Shown here in pieces: positions 1 to 11,662 of a DNA stretch of 64,000 nt (position 1 is its first letter; each line of letters starts with the position of its first letter). This stretch comes from Cristatella mucedo (lineage: Eukaryota; Bryozoa; Phylactolaemata; Cristatellidae), in NCBI GenBank assembly GCA_009760855.2, contig WPIO01000075.1, positions 1,303,501 through 1,367,500 of the forward strand, given 5' to 3'. The notes beneath the pieces were generated by a model. The model was not told where the DNA came from, made no database searches, and saw only the letters and a list, made by a program, of their open reading frames with translations. The translations under genes and the position numbers were made by a program.

Positions 1-2790
1 CTCTTTAATTTTTCTGGCTATTAAGCTTTTCATTTTTGGTACACTGCGGCCGTGCCTTGAAACCATTATGCGACGCACTAAATGATAATTGGTGGGGCTC
101 TGCAGTCGTTGGTCCAAATCAAACGATCCATTAATCTATGGTTGCCGAGGAAGAGTGCATTAGGCACCAAAACTTTAGGGCTTTTAATAAGCAAAAGATC
201 ATCCGAAAACCTTTCTAGATTCGATTCCAAATGCTTCTATACTTAGCTTTTGCTTTGGTAACTGCGCTTAGTTAATTAAGAAAATGCATGGTTTTGTTGT
301 ACTCAATTTTGCAGCAACCAAAATTCAAAGTTCCAGGGACATGAAATTTAATTTAGCGCTTCATTCAAATATATTGCATTTTTGAATCATTTAAAGCAGT
401 TATCAGCAAACATCCTTGCGGTCCGACAATCAAGTTAAACCCTTAAAAAACAAAAGTGTTGGAGTAACCTGGTCCAGTTCTTAAGAGAGCGATTCTGATG
501 TTGCCAAGCTCTGAGTTTGCAACAATTTTCATCTAAAACTGTGGCAACAAGCGAGATTTAAGCCACCTCGCCAATTTGTCGTGGAAGATATTTTATCAGG
601 ACTGTGATCAGCATTGGTTGGAGTGCCAATTATGATTGCCGGCTCCACGGGTGCTGAGCAAAAGCCAACTGCCAATATTCTTTAACCTTCGCTTGAAAAG
701 TGGTTCTACGATGCGAAATAGTATCACGTGCTGCAAAAAAAGTGACTTTGATTTCGCAGACGATAATGTTTTGCAATAACTATCGGTACACTCCCTGAGC
801 CGTCAAAGTCAAGCTTGCAGCGGTTTGAGCGTTCAACAAGGAGCTCACCAGCAAGTTCACCCGCTTAGTTTCTTTAATTACATTTCGAGAGCGGCGCCTA
901 GCTTTGCGAGCGCCATTACTCGCGACGCACGTTGAAGCTAGGACTTCAATTGGGGGGAGGGGGGCGGCAGGTCTGGCTCCCGATTTTATCGAGGCCGCGC
1001 CCGACGAGGTCTGCGCGTCGCACACACACACCGCGACGGACTTGCGGCGAGCCAGTTTGGACGAACGCAAAACGTACTTATTCTAATGCAGCAGTACTCT
1101 CGATGAGCGATGTGCGGTATGGCGGGCTTTCAATTTAAATGCATCAAGGGAAAGCAAAGAGGTCTTTAAAGAGCTTCGACCCTTCGGCTTCCGTTTCTTT
1201 CCGTTTCCGACCCTTCGCTTCCCTTAACGCTCCGAGGCGTCCGCTCCGTCGCCGCGGAAATGCGAAGCTGCCTCAATGCCCAAGGTCTCGGGCTGAAGCT
1301 ATCACTGTATAAAGCTATCGCTTTCGAATCGTTCGCATACCCGCCGAGGTCAGCGCTGGCGGAGGGCACGTTCTGGAATTTGCCGTCGCCAGTCGCCGAG
1401 CTGTCGAGCGTTGGGACTTGGTATGCACGATCGGGGTCGCCATCGTTACGTGTTCCGCCGCGTGCATGCTGAAGCGCTTGTCAGGGCTAAATGTCCGTGC
1501 ATTTCTTGTGCGTGTGCGTATGCGCGCGTATACTCGAGCGTGCGTGAGCCTGCACGGTCGCCTGGGCAAAAGCGTGCGCACACAGGAGTCGCGCGCCGCT
1601 TGTAAGGCATAGTGTCCGGAAAAATGCGAAGTGCCTAAAAAAAGATTTATTTCAATTATCGTGCAATACAATTATTATATCATATTACGAGAGAATCCGG
1701 CTGTTAGGCGCGTAACCTACAAACACAGCGGGTACAACTACAATCTATTGAGGCTCAATACGGCCTTGACTTTGCCAGCTACTAACTTCCGCCAACTCAG
1801 CTTCTGTAGCGTAGTAACACTTTCAATGGTCTCGTAGGCATCCGGAGAAGGATACATCTTTACAAATAGCAGGAAGGTAGGTCGAATTTGAAATTGCTTG
1901 CGTTATGCGTGCTTAACTGGGGCAAAACCTTGGCTTTCAAGAGTTGCCGTCGGTTGATGGTTGGCTGCTGTGTCTGCACCTTCCTGGATTTAGCTCCGAT
2001 AATTGGTGCATCAGGTCTTGCTAGTGGTGATGGCTGGTTTCTAACAGATAGTTAGGAGCTTATTTAGTTCATCGGATTTCGTTTCACCTCTGGCACGTCA
2101 GAAGCACTGCGTGGGTGCGTAAGCTATGAGTCCTCGCCGGTCTCCGGCGAGTTGTGACACTTAGTGTCAAGCTGTACAGTGCTTTGGTTTGTCTCAGGAG
2201 GAGCTAAAGAATATGCGCAGGACGCTCCAGATCTTTTTTTGATGCAGAATTGTTGAAATTGAAAACAATTGTTGAAAACAGAATTCCATGTGTAATCCAG
2301 CGCGCGTGTGTTCGCGCGCGCTCGTGCACGCTTATTTGTGTTTGCGGGCGCCGCCAAGTCTCAAACTTTAAAGCGTTGAAAACGCTGTCGCTCGAAAAAT
2401 TAAATTTCCATTGACCTTCGAATGCTGGCCACGACGTGTGACATCAGCCTCCTCGGTATTTGTGCTCCGTAGCGCGTGTTATCGTATCACCACGGATACA
2501 CGGTACAGTAGGCTCAGCACACGGTACATGCGTTCAAAGCATAAACATGTTAGCGTCGCAGGTCGCGCCGTTGTTTGCAACGCTCGCTCGCCTCGGGATC
2601 ATTTCCGGTTCGTTTGCCAATGGCAGGTCGCTCATGCTTATGGGTAAAGTCGAGTCAGTCGTGAAGGCACAGTGGGCTATGCCCATCGTTCGCTGTCATG
2701 TGCCTCGTATGCCAGTAGCAGCCGCTGCAGCCAGTGCTGCGCAGGCTGGTTGCTCTTGAGTGTGGAAGCGGGAATTTTGTATTTGTCCCA
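1..2790. other. No recognisable gene
   Basis: About 2.8 kb with only short open frames of no recognisable family. Stretches around 900-1060 and 1160-1600 are richer in CG dinucleotides, but I see no convincing exon with matching splice sites. Nothing else is supported. Confidence 0.5.
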
Positions 2791-2794
2791 TCTA

Positions 2795-2905
2795 CCTTTC
2801 CTTTGCAGCAAATGTAATGCGCCTAGAAAAAGATTGAGTTCTGTGAGGGTGCTTTATCAAGTGTATTATTACTACTATTATTATTATTATTATTATTATT
2901 TGCAT
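2795..2905 (+). mobile_element. LINE family A 3' tail
   Basis: The sequence shows the family A end: CTTTGCAGCAAATGTAATGCG, a short stem (GCGCCTAGA pairing with TCTGTGAGGGTGC), then a TATT/ATT repeat. This pattern recurs more than ten times in the window at the end of reverse-transcriptase fragments, so it marks a 5'-truncated CR1/L2-like non-LTR retrotransposon. Confidence 0.75.
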
Positions 2906-3090
2906 GCTGACCCTGTGCATGTCACCCCTAACCATGTTATTCATTTTGTTTGTTTATCAAGCTTGATTTTACTTACCATTCAATTGCATTTCCCGTTGCA
3001 GCAAATGTAAAGCGCCTAGAGAGAGATTGAGTTATCCGAGGGCGCTTTATCAAGTGTATTATTATTGTTATTATTATTATATTATTATTA
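2906..3090 (+). mobile_element. LINE family A 3' UTR and tail
   Basis: A second truncated copy lies directly behind the first. It keeps more of the 3' UTR (GCATGCTGACCCTGTGCATGTCACC, then ATGTTATTCAT) before the GCGCCTAGAGAGAGATTGAG hairpin and ATT repeat. Confidence 0.75.
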
Positions 3091-3200
3091 CCTGACCAGA
3101 GGCCGCTTTTTTCGTAGGCTGCTGTTGCATGTCAAGCAAGTGCTTCCCACCCTTGATCCACGACGATGCAGCAACGGGCTCAAATCGGCTGTCTACTGTC

Positions 3201-3246
3201 GTGTGTGTGTGTGTGTGTGTGCGTGTGTGCGTGTGTGTGTGTGTGT
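3201..3246 (+). repeat. GT microsatellite
   Basis: Dinucleotide GT run with a few GC interruptions. Confidence 0.95.
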
Positions 3247-3484
3247 ATGCAGGCAGGGCAGACAGTCACCTGGGATTTCACTTTCAAGCTTGATCTGTGC
3301 TGCTGCTGCACGGTTTTTGCAATCTCGCAAACTCTGTCTGCCCCTTACTGTATCTGTCTCTCTGTTTGTCTCTAACCTCTCTTTTTCTCACTAATTTTTC
3401 TCGTCTTTCCTCTCTCCCTAACTTTCTCTCACTGCTTCTCTCTTCCCTTCCTATATTTTCTTCTATTTCTCTTTTTCTTGCCTT

Positions 3485-3753
<269 letters not shown>

Positions 3754-3882
3754 AAGTCTGGCTAGTGTAACAGCACTGGCCTTGCTCATCGCTAACTAGA
3801 TGCATGAGAGTTGCCGCCAGTGTCCTGCTGCTGCTGCAGGGGCTGCTGTCTGATTGGAGGAGCTCGGACCGCCACACGTGCC

Positions 3883-4148
3883 ATGTACAGCCCTAGTCGC
3901 AGCGGGTCCACGTCGTACAGTGACAGCGCACCGGTCAGCCCGACGTTCGGCGGGTCGGCTCGGCTGGACATGCCTCCGCAGTCTGCTGCTGCAACAGCCA
4001 CCGCTGCATCCTGCTTCGATTCGAGCCGAGGTCTCACGGCCTCGGCGAAGGTGTACAGATACGCCCGGCGTCTGCTGCGCTTCAGCCAGATGGACTTTGA
4101 GTTCGCTCTGTGGCAGATGCTCTATCTCTTCGTGTCGCCTCAGAAAGT
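3883..4148 (+). CDS. unc50: unc-50 coding exon 1
   Basis: Runs from ATG (context CACACGTGCCATGT) to the donor AAAGT|GTAAGG. It encodes the Ser/Ala-rich head and the start of the conserved domain. It ends two bases into the Val89 codon. Confidence 0.93.
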
Positions 4149-7100
4149 GTAAGGATCTCCCTATCGATTTTGCTGCCGCCCCGTGTCGAACGGAAGTTGA
4201 TGCTGGCACTTGATCGACGTCTGCGCGACATTGGCCCGCATCGAGTTGCCACCCGAGTGAGCTCTCTGTTTCTGCTTGCAGGTTTAGAAACTTCCAGTAC
4301 CGAAAGCGTGAGTGCGGCCAGCGCGCAGAGGCGGTTCCCGCAGCGTTCCTTCGTATGCGCTGACGACATGGCTGCAGCTTGGGCGCTCTTGGCAGGGGGC
4401 GCAGCTGGCTGCTGCCTGCAGTAGTGGCAGCCGCTGGCTCTGCTTCGAACCGTCGATTGCTGCCGCTATCGCTCGAGCTCCTCTGCTTCCGGTGGGCACT
4501 CCCCCCCAGTCCCCCGGCCCCGCCCCCTCTCATTGACTGCTGGCAGCAGTTGTGGCCCCATTTTCGTTTGGCTGTGTAGAAAGCAAGGGCCAGTGGGCTC
4601 GCGACGACCCGGCGTTCCTGGTCCTGTTCAGCTTGTGGCTGTGCGGTAAGTGCCGCCGTCTGACGCTGACGCCGCAGCCGCCGCCGCTGCCCCCTTCCGC
4701 TGTCCTCGGCGCCGAGGCGGGGCCCGGCTGCATCGATCTGCTGCATGCCCTCCTCTCCTTTGGACGTTCGAATGGACGTGAAGGTGGCAAGGCTGCCACG
4801 GGAGAAGTGTGTGCCTGCATGCCGGCCGGACTGTGCTGCCACCTGCTGAGGAACACTTTTCGGTAGTTGTGGCGGAGATGGTAGCCACCGTGGTAGTGAC
4901 CGTGAGGGCGGAGTCAAGTAAGACAGTGCAATGCCTAATTTTGCCATGACAGCACAACAGACATCTAGGCAAAGGGCGCAACTCCTAATCGGTTCCCTGG
5001 GCTTGTAGCAATAGGCTATTAGCAGCTAGGTTGCGGCAGCTCTTCACAGAGAAGATGTCACTGAGGACAGTGAGCAACGACAGCTGCTCAGTTGCTTGAC
5101 CGAGAATCACGTGATCGGTGCACGTGACCGATGCTTCTTCGAGGCAGGCAGCCTTGCCTTGGGCAGTGTCGGTCCTGTTATTCCCCGAGCAGACGCCCAT
5201 TCGGTAGGCTGCCGCTAGGGGGAAGGGGGGATGTCCGCTCCGCAAGTGGGAGACATGTCTTGAGCCAAACCGTCTGGGTGGCATGACTGCACGCAAAGGC
5301 GGCCGCAGCCGAAGGTTCTCCGAGAGTGCGATCCCTGGCACTCCAGGAAAACGACTGGCCAAAGCGCCGAGACAACTAGCAGACAATTGAGGTGCCGCAA
5401 ATTACCGTGAATTCAAATCGAATGAACCTGCGAAAGTTCAATCCTGCCTACGTCCAGGGCTCGAAGGCACAGACACAGGGGGTCTTCCGCCCAGCGCATC
5501 ACGCCACTGCTTACTTATGTCTGCACGTCCCTATGCTACACGGGCTCCTCATCTGCAATTGCTTAAACACCTCCGCCTCTTAAACACCTCTGCCAGCTCA
5601 AATCGCATGAACCTGCGCAAGCTCAATTAAAAACTAAACACTAGCTGATTTAACAGCCTCTTTTGTATAGCGACAGAAGGGCCTCGTAGGCCAGGCTGTC
5701 GCCACCGCTTGCAGCAGCAATAAAGGATCGCCCACCGAAGGCTCGAACCCATGACCTCAGTGCCGAGGGCTCACTCTCGTTGCCTAGCAGCAGCAGCAGC
5801 GCTCTTGGCCGTCGCCGCTGAGCGCGCACGTGACCGCCACGCGCGCTCGGCTGTCTTTGCACCGGCAGCCTCGTCGATTGGCTTTGCCGTGGCGCTGGGC
5901 CTGGGCGTGGTCGGCTTCATCGTCTTCATCCTTCACGTGGTGTTCATCGACTGCCTATTGCTCGGCATCATCGTGGCCACCGTCGGCTGGTGGGTGTGGC
6001 CGCCGCCGCTGCTGCTTCCGCCGCGGCTCCATTGATTGATTTGACAGCGGGCGCGCTTCGCTCGCCGACCCAGATTTGAGGCACGAGCGTGCCTCAAAGG
6101 TCTCGTGCTTTGCTGCTCGACCGACGACTGTGACTTGGCGCACATCCGGAGGCCGCAGCGGTCGGTGTCTCTTCTGGCTTCGATGCTGGCAAGGCTTCGG
6201 CGCTTGCAGTCTCGTTGGTCCGTCGTGAACAAGTCACGAGCAGTCACACCGAGGAAGGCGGCTGGCCGGCCCAGACTTGGGTTCGACTGTGCTGCACCGG
6301 TTTGGGGGATGGGGGGGGGGAGGGCATATTGCCCTATTCAATGCTATGGCGTTTTTTCCTTGCATTGGCAGGCTTGTGAGTAACAAGTACTTCCTGATGG
6401 CTGCTCATCAGGCCGAGAAGGTGGAGTGGGCGTATGCGTTTGACGTTCACCTGAACGCCTTATTTCCAGTGCTCACCATCTTGCACGTTTTCCAGCTGTT
6501 CGTGCATAAACGTGAGTAGCAGCCGTTGGAGCCGAGTGGGCTGGTCGCCTGCCCGGCAGTGTAATAGTGACGCGGGTGTTTTAGTCGATTGCCACCAAAG
6601 GGAATGGTGCTCATGTATGGCATGCCTTCGTGGCAAGCCTGCATGAGCCAAGCTTCCTAGCAGCGATCTGGCGGTTGGTTTTATGCGGGCCATGCTTCCG
6701 TGGTGCCTGCTGTCTTTGTCCACGTGTTCGTGTGCGCGTGTGAGTGAGTGTACGACGTGACGATGAAGCACTGCAGCATCTGAGCTCGAGTGCTGTACGC
6801 TCTCAGGAGTGGCTACTTCCTGGTGGCCACACAATGTAGGACCTAGTCGTCATTCAAGAATGAGCAAGTGATTTCGAAGTTTCAAGCAGAATTAGCTCTC
6901 TTGTGTACGGACGGAGAGACAAATTCAAATTCACCGTTGACCTCGATTTCGTGCCCTGCTGAAGTTTATCAAGCCCTGAAAATGTACTATTTCAAATGTT
7001 AGAGATGGCTATAATTCCTGCAGTTCAAGGCATTTCTAAACGTTTGGCTTAGACTCGAGAAATGCATGTCAATCAAATCTCCCCTGGTGAGCATACATAG

Positions 7101-9870
7101 AGCAGAATGTGCCAGGATTATAGGCCGATGAGCAGCAGTAGTCAGTGTCAGCATCCTCGACTAACGTTTCTTGTGCCAGGGAATTTGAAAACAGAAATTT
7201 TGTATTTCTGTTGTACCCACCGTCTCACTAATTATCTTGACATCACACATTGACCAACTGAAAGCTTGAAAAAAACGATGGATAGCATCGCCTGCAAGCT
7301 TTCAAGAGATTATTGTGCTTGTAATCTCTGTTTTTTGTGCTTAAAGTTTCTTATGACCCAACTATCATACCGTCTACCACCCCTCATCTTTTGCTAGATG
7401 AAAGCGTGCTTGCATGATTGCTTGTTTACCCTTGCTTTAATATCCGGCCAAATCTTGTCTCACCGGCAGTCAGAAAAAGTGACTTGGATATAGTTATTCC
7501 AGGCCGGCCAGCCAGCCAGCCAAGTGTCAGTCTAGATGTCTCATGTTCCAGCACCTCGCTGGTGTGGTGCTGGCTAGGCCATCGTCCTGTTTTTCATCGA
7601 CATGTCTTTTACAGGGACGACGAGATCACTCGGCTCCTGTACATGTGTGCCTAATTAGCACACAATCTCTAATGAGGGTTGCTTTATAATAATAATAATA
7701 ATAATTAAAATAATGATAATAATACACTTGATAAAGCATCCTCAGAGAACTCAATCTCTTTCTAGGCGCTTTACATTTGCTCCAAAGGGAAACGCGATTG
7801 AATGGTGAGTAATATCATGCTTGATAAACAGCATGAATAACATGGTTAGGCAACATGATTAACATGGTTAGGGGTTACATGCACACGGTCAGCATGCAAG
7901 TGTGGTTAGTGACTACTTGCTGGCCTACCGGCATGCAGGCGCTTACAGTTGCTGCAAAACTCTGCAGCTAGGCTTATCTGTCTTGAGCGTTTGCAGTCTG
8001 TCGTGAGCGTTTTCAGTGTTTGTCTGTCGTGGGCAGTTGTCACATCACACCACTTATCGCCGAGCTGCACTGGCTACTAGTCAAGCAACGGATCGACTCC
8101 AAGGTTTTGTCACTCACTTGTAGGTCACTTCATTCTTTGGCTCCAGCCTATCTTTCAGATCCACTCCCCCACCAGGCCAAGCATCGAACCACCTGCTTTT
8201 CGGACTCCAACAGTATACATATTCCTCATAAAAACTTCAAATCCTTTGGAGACCGTGCATTTAGTTCGTATGCTTCCAAAGCCTGGAACTCACTCCCGAC
8301 TTGCATCACAATATCCAGTGACTTAATCACATTAAAAAAGAACTTAAAAACACCTATATATGGACAGCGTTTAGTGGGTCCTTGTGATTCGTCCTTCATA
8401 TGCTTATTCGTGCTGACACTGTGCATGCTGCCATTGTAAATGTCCGTGAAGGGATTTTGCAAACTGGTTCCAGTGTTTTCATTGATTTATTGATGACCTA
8501 ACTACCTGCTTGTCAGGCTGATTACACGTGGGCACTAAGTGAGATCTAATGGCAATGGTTGTGTATTCTGTTGTAGACGCGAACATTTATCTTTATTTAT
8601 GTTTGTTTGTGCCCAGCAAAAAGATCTGGCTGAATAGACCCTCTGCCGATGTAGTTGATAACAGCTAGCAGGTCTACATTTCGGCTGTCGGCTTTTTTCG
8701 AAAATAAAGCCATGCCCAGAGACCTGTGAATGATTAGTTTATTGCAATAGCTGCAACCTCGTCACTCATTGAGTGCAGCATTGTTTTAGCTGCGCAAGTC
8801 TTGGGCACAGCATATCATGGATCCCTGCAAAAATACTGTTAATCATGTAGCATGTTGAGTGCTCTTGATTTGTTTTGTCGAAATTTTCTAATTGAGCCCT
8901 ATTGTCAGGCTGCATTGGGTTATGCAGATAATAATTCTCCTAAGGAAAATGGTTGATAGAAGTGCAGTGTGCATATTGTGTTATGAGTGATGACCTAAAG
9001 TTTAATGATCTACTCCCACCTTTGTTCTCGGAGCAGCACCACCTCACTTTCTAGTCAATGCGGTGTAATTTTTTTGTCTTTCTCCATTCGTGCATGTAAA
9101 TTGTTTGCCGTGTTTCCTTTGTAGCTATCAATCTTCTACCAATACCATTCGCAGCATTGCTCATCAGCAACACCCTGTGGCTGTGTGCTGTGATCTATTA
9201 TGTGTACATAACGTTCCTGGGATACAGCAGTAAGTGCAGCAGCAGCCAGTGCTGCTGCCGATCAGTGGCGATCGTCGGCCTCAGCCTTGCTGCTGCTAGC
9301 CAGCCAGAGATGTTCGTGATTCGATCGTGTGTGCCGTCGTTTGCTTCGTGGCATGAACATCACGTGATCGGGCATCGTTTGTCCTCTCTTCACAGGAGGA
9401 CTGCTCATTGCCGTGACCCCTGTGGCCGTAGGGTCGCATGCAGTGCTGCTGAAGTGGTTGCAGCTGCTGCTTATATGCCACAGCTTCCATCACCCATAGT
9501 CAGTTTCAGGCTGGGTATAATGTAGAACTCTCTTGGACAGGTCCAGCGCTCGTAGCCGATCTAAGTGCTTGTGCTGTCTCTATGTACAATCGACTCTGCA
9601 TCATTTACTTGGCTAGCTAACCCCCCCTCTGGCCCCAGCAAGGGTGAACCGTGATGATGGCTACCGTTCTGTGATGCCGCCCTGTGATGGGTCTCGCCCG
9701 TGCCGTTTGCAGCGCTGCAGTTCGTCCGACGCACAGAGGTGCTCCTCTACGCGCTCACGGTGGTGTTTCTTGTCTACATTCTGACGCTGCTCTTCGGCTG
9801 GGATCTGACTGCAATGCTCTACTCGTTCTACCAGCAGCGCGCGAATTCCTCCAGCGGCGGCCACGCCTAG
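3883..9870 (+). CDS. unc50: UNC-50 family Golgi/ER membrane protein, seven coding exons
   Basis: Joined exons 3883-4148, 4282-4307, 4580-4645, 5869-5989, 6372-6511, 9125-9229 and 9713-9870 give 882 nt, a 293-residue protein. All introns are GT-AG and all phases agree. UNC-50 proteins are multi-pass membrane proteins of the Golgi/ER, known from worm genetics to be needed for nicotinic receptor trafficking. Recognisable family blocks are QMDFEFALWQMLYLF (residues 69-83), FRNFQYRK (90-97), WARDDPAFL (103-111), SNKYFL (163-168), EWAYAFDVHLNA (178-189), NTLWL (222-226) and YITFLGYS (234-241). Hydrophobic membrane segments lie near residues 109-122, 124-145, 146-160, 190-204, 215-237 and 252-270. 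The N-terminal 55 residues are Ser/Ala-rich and unconserved; the human protein is about 260 residues, so the extra length is there. The start codon is the only in-frame ATG with a fitting N-terminus. There is a SINE in intron 3 and LINE pieces in intron 5. Confidence 0.96.
4282..4307 (+). CDS. unc50: unc-50 micro-exon 2 (26 nt)
   Basis: Acceptor TGCTTGCAG|GTTTAG and donor GAAAGC|GTGAGT bound an exon of 26 nt. It encodes the conserved FRNFQYRK block and joins in phase on both sides, giving Val89 and Gln98. Skipping it would shift the frame. Confidence 0.92.
4580..4645 (+). CDS. unc50: unc-50 coding exon 3
   Basis: Acceptor GTGTAG|AAAGC, donor TGTGCG|GTAAGT. It encodes SKGQWARDDPAFLVL and the start of the first strongly hydrophobic stretch. 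Confidence 0.94.
5641..5775 (-). mobile_element. tRNA-derived SINE in unc-50 intron 3
   Basis: On the plus strand it reads from the element's 3' end (CTAGCTGATTTAACAGCCTCTTTTGTATAGCGACAG) to the B-box-like GGCTCGAACC complement near 5740. This is the SINE family with ten copies in this window. The tRNA-like head is partly lost. It stops about 95 bp before exon 4. Confidence 0.8.
5869..5989 (+). CDS. unc50: unc-50 coding exon 4
   Basis: Acceptor CACCGGCAG|CCTCG, donor GGCTG|GTGGGT. It encodes two adjacent membrane segments; FIDCLLLGIIVATVGW corresponds to the LIDC...TLMW block of the family. Confidence 0.92.
6372..6511 (+). CDS. unc50: unc-50 coding exon 5
   Basis: Acceptor ATTGGCAG|GCTTG, donor ATAAAC|GTGAGT. 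It encodes SNKYFL and the signature EWAYAFDVHLNALFP, followed by a membrane segment. Confidence 0.95.
7683..7925 (-). mobile_element. LINE family A 3' end, reverse orientation
   Basis: AAT repeats, then the complement of the family A hairpin (TCTTTCTAGGCGCTTTACATTTGC) and 3' UTR. It lies in unc-50 intron 5, tail first, facing the forward fragment that follows. Confidence 0.8.
7926..8450 (+). mobile_element. LINE family A ORF2 C-terminus
   Basis: The open frame 8020-8439 keeps family A C-terminal blocks HITPLIAELHWL, LAPAYLSD and SFGDRAFSSYASKAWNSLP. These recur in the other copies here. It is a remnant of a non-LTR retrotransposon in unc-50 intron 5, missing its reverse transcriptase. Confidence 0.8.
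9125..9229 (+). CDS. unc50: unc-50 coding exon 6
   Basis: Acceptor CTTTGTAG|CTATC, donor TACAGCA|GTAAGT. It encodes the family block NTLWLCAVIYYVYITFLGYS. The preceding intron is 2.6 kb. Confidence 0.95.
9713..9870 (+). CDS. unc50: unc-50 coding exon 7 and stop
   Basis: Acceptor CCGTTTGCAG|CGCTG. It encodes the last membrane segment and the FGWDLTAMLYSFYQQR C-terminal block, then TAG at 9868-9870. Confidence 0.95.
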
Positions 9871-10714
9871 CTGTCGTCGTCAGACCGTCGAGTTTTGCGA
9901 GGCGCCTCGTCACCACGTTCCTCTGCGCCACCCACCGGACTCCGACCACGAGGCGAGGCCCCCTATCGTGCTTGTCACGTGATCGCACGCCCCCTCCCCA
10001 TCCTCCACCTTCCCCGGCTGTCGAGCTCACGGGGCCTCAGTCTGACTGCTCCCGACAGCGGCGGCCCAAGTGGCAGCGGCGGATCTGCGGCGCATCTGCT
10101 GGCACAGCAGATCTTCCCCTCTCCTCTCCTCCAGCTGGAGGAGAGAGAGAAGAAGAAGATCTGAAGGAAGAAAGCTGGTCAAAGTGAGACATTTTTCCAC
10201 ACGGTTATGGCAAGGCGGACGAGGTCAGAGGTTAGACAGAAGACTCGGGCATCTTGTCAACTGCTGGTGCGACAGCGATCAAATGCTTGCATCGCCTCTG
10301 CCGCGCAGGGGCAGACTATTGAGACGCAGCCATGTCATTAGGCCCTATAGGGGTCGTGCGTGTTGGTCGCCGTTTGGGAATCAGTGCGCCAGCCAGCATT
10401 GCATTGCATGCTTGCCTGCAATTTCCCAATCGGATAAGTATAGTTGCACCCAACTTTGAATTGGAGCAACAGCTGCCGAAGGCTGAGGTTAGGGCCGCCG
10501 CCGCAGGTTCACTGCCTCGTGCCTCTCTGCTGCGGCTGCACACCTCGCCCGGCCTCGACGCTCGGACGTTGGCCGCTGTGTCAATTATTTAACAGAGCGT
10601 TCGAGTGCCAAGCTGCTCTCTGGGGCTGATTCTTTGCCGTGCGCTTCGCACGAACCCGGTCCACAATCGCCTACGCCTCGAGGCGCTGCAGATCGGCTTT
10701 GCTGCCATTTAAAG

Positions 10715-10720
10715 TTTATT
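10715..10720 (-). promoter_or_regulatory. Candidate polyadenylation signal for glycogenin
   Basis: AATAAA on the minus strand (TTTATT on plus), downstream of the glycogenin stop codon. A single hexamer, so weak evidence. Confidence 0.3.
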
Positions 10721-11039
10721 GCGAGCGAGCTTGGCTACTTTGCTCCTGCTGCGTGCGCCACACCGTGCTCCTCCGCCGGCATCTCCCAGCCTGAGCCACC
10801 CTCGCTTCCGGCGAGGCGGCTCAGGCTGGGCTGCCGAGTGCTCAGCTTTGCAGAGCTCCCTTTTAGGGAGAGGGCCCGAGAGCCTGACAGAGAACGCACT
10901 CAGGCGCTTGCCTTGGCCCTTAAAGTCGGTTGAGTCCTAGATGCAGAACTAACTGCCTTGGCAAGTTGGCTAAAAGTAAGGTGGTGCAGCCGACCTTGCT
11001 CGAACCTAGCAAGGTAACTTTCTACCACACATCGAATAT

Positions 11040-11208
11040 AGGAGAGAGAGAGAGAGAGGGAGGGAGGGAGAGAGACGGAGAGGGAGAGAGAGAGGGAGGG
11101 AGGGAGAGACGGAGACAGAGAGGGAGGGAGAGAGACGGAGACAGAGAGAGAGGGAGAGAGAGAGAGAGAGACGCAGACAGAGAGAGAGGCTGGCAGAGAA
11201 GAGAGAGA
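11040..11208 (+). repeat. GA-rich microsatellite
   Basis: GA dinucleotides mixed with GAGGGAGG and GACGGAGACAGAG units. Confidence 0.95.
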
Positions 11209-11391
11209 GTGAGCAGTGAGAGCACAGCTTCTCACTGCCTCTGCTCCTGCACAGGGTTCACACTGGCTCGATTGGAGGGCTGGGCAGCTCAGCGTTGAGG
11301 AGTGCAGCCTTTCGGTAGTGACGGCGGCGGTGGCAGCATCAGCTCTGGCGGAGCGTGCAGTCGTGAAGGCTGGAGAGCCACCGGGCCAGTG

Positions 11392-11662
11392 CTAGCACCA
11401 GTGGTACGGAAACGTGGTCAGGACGGCCTTGACAGGCAGCCGCGGCTCGGCGCCGGCCAGTGACACCCTGGTCGCAGAGCCGCCGCTGCTGCTGGAGCGT
11501 CGTCGAGTCGCACTGCTCGCAGCTGCCTCTGCCGATGCTGCCCCTATGCCGCTGCCACGCGAGGGCTGAACTCCGGCACGGCTTGAAGATGCTGGAGGCG
11601 TCACTTGCTCGCTGCTGCTCGTGCTCATCCGCGATTCCAGCTGCTTCAGAATGTTGTCAAAC
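11392..11662 (-). CDS. GYG: Glycogenin last coding exon
   Basis: Acceptor TCGCTTCAG|GTTTG. The first base completes an Arg codon. The exon then encodes [12 protein letters not shown], which completes the second synthase-binding motif, followed by a Ser/Ala-rich tail. It ends ...TTFPYHWC with TAG at 11394-11392. Confidence 0.85.

Larger units (their letters stand above)
9871..11391. other. Spacer between convergent unc-50 and glycogenin genes
   Basis: GC-rich spacer that should hold both 3' UTRs. I see no AATAAA on the plus strand. On the minus strand AATAAA is present at 10720-10715, about 670 nt beyond the glycogenin stop. Short open frames here resemble no known protein. Confidence 0.5.

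Noticed and set aside
3796-4947. A 383-residue minus frame
   Set aside because: Antisense to unc-50 exons 1-3, whose plus-strand motifs and splice sites are clear.
11392-11662. A separate small Ser-rich gene
   Set aside because: Its acceptor phase and [11 protein letters not shown] sequence continue the motif of the upstream exon at 15214 exactly.
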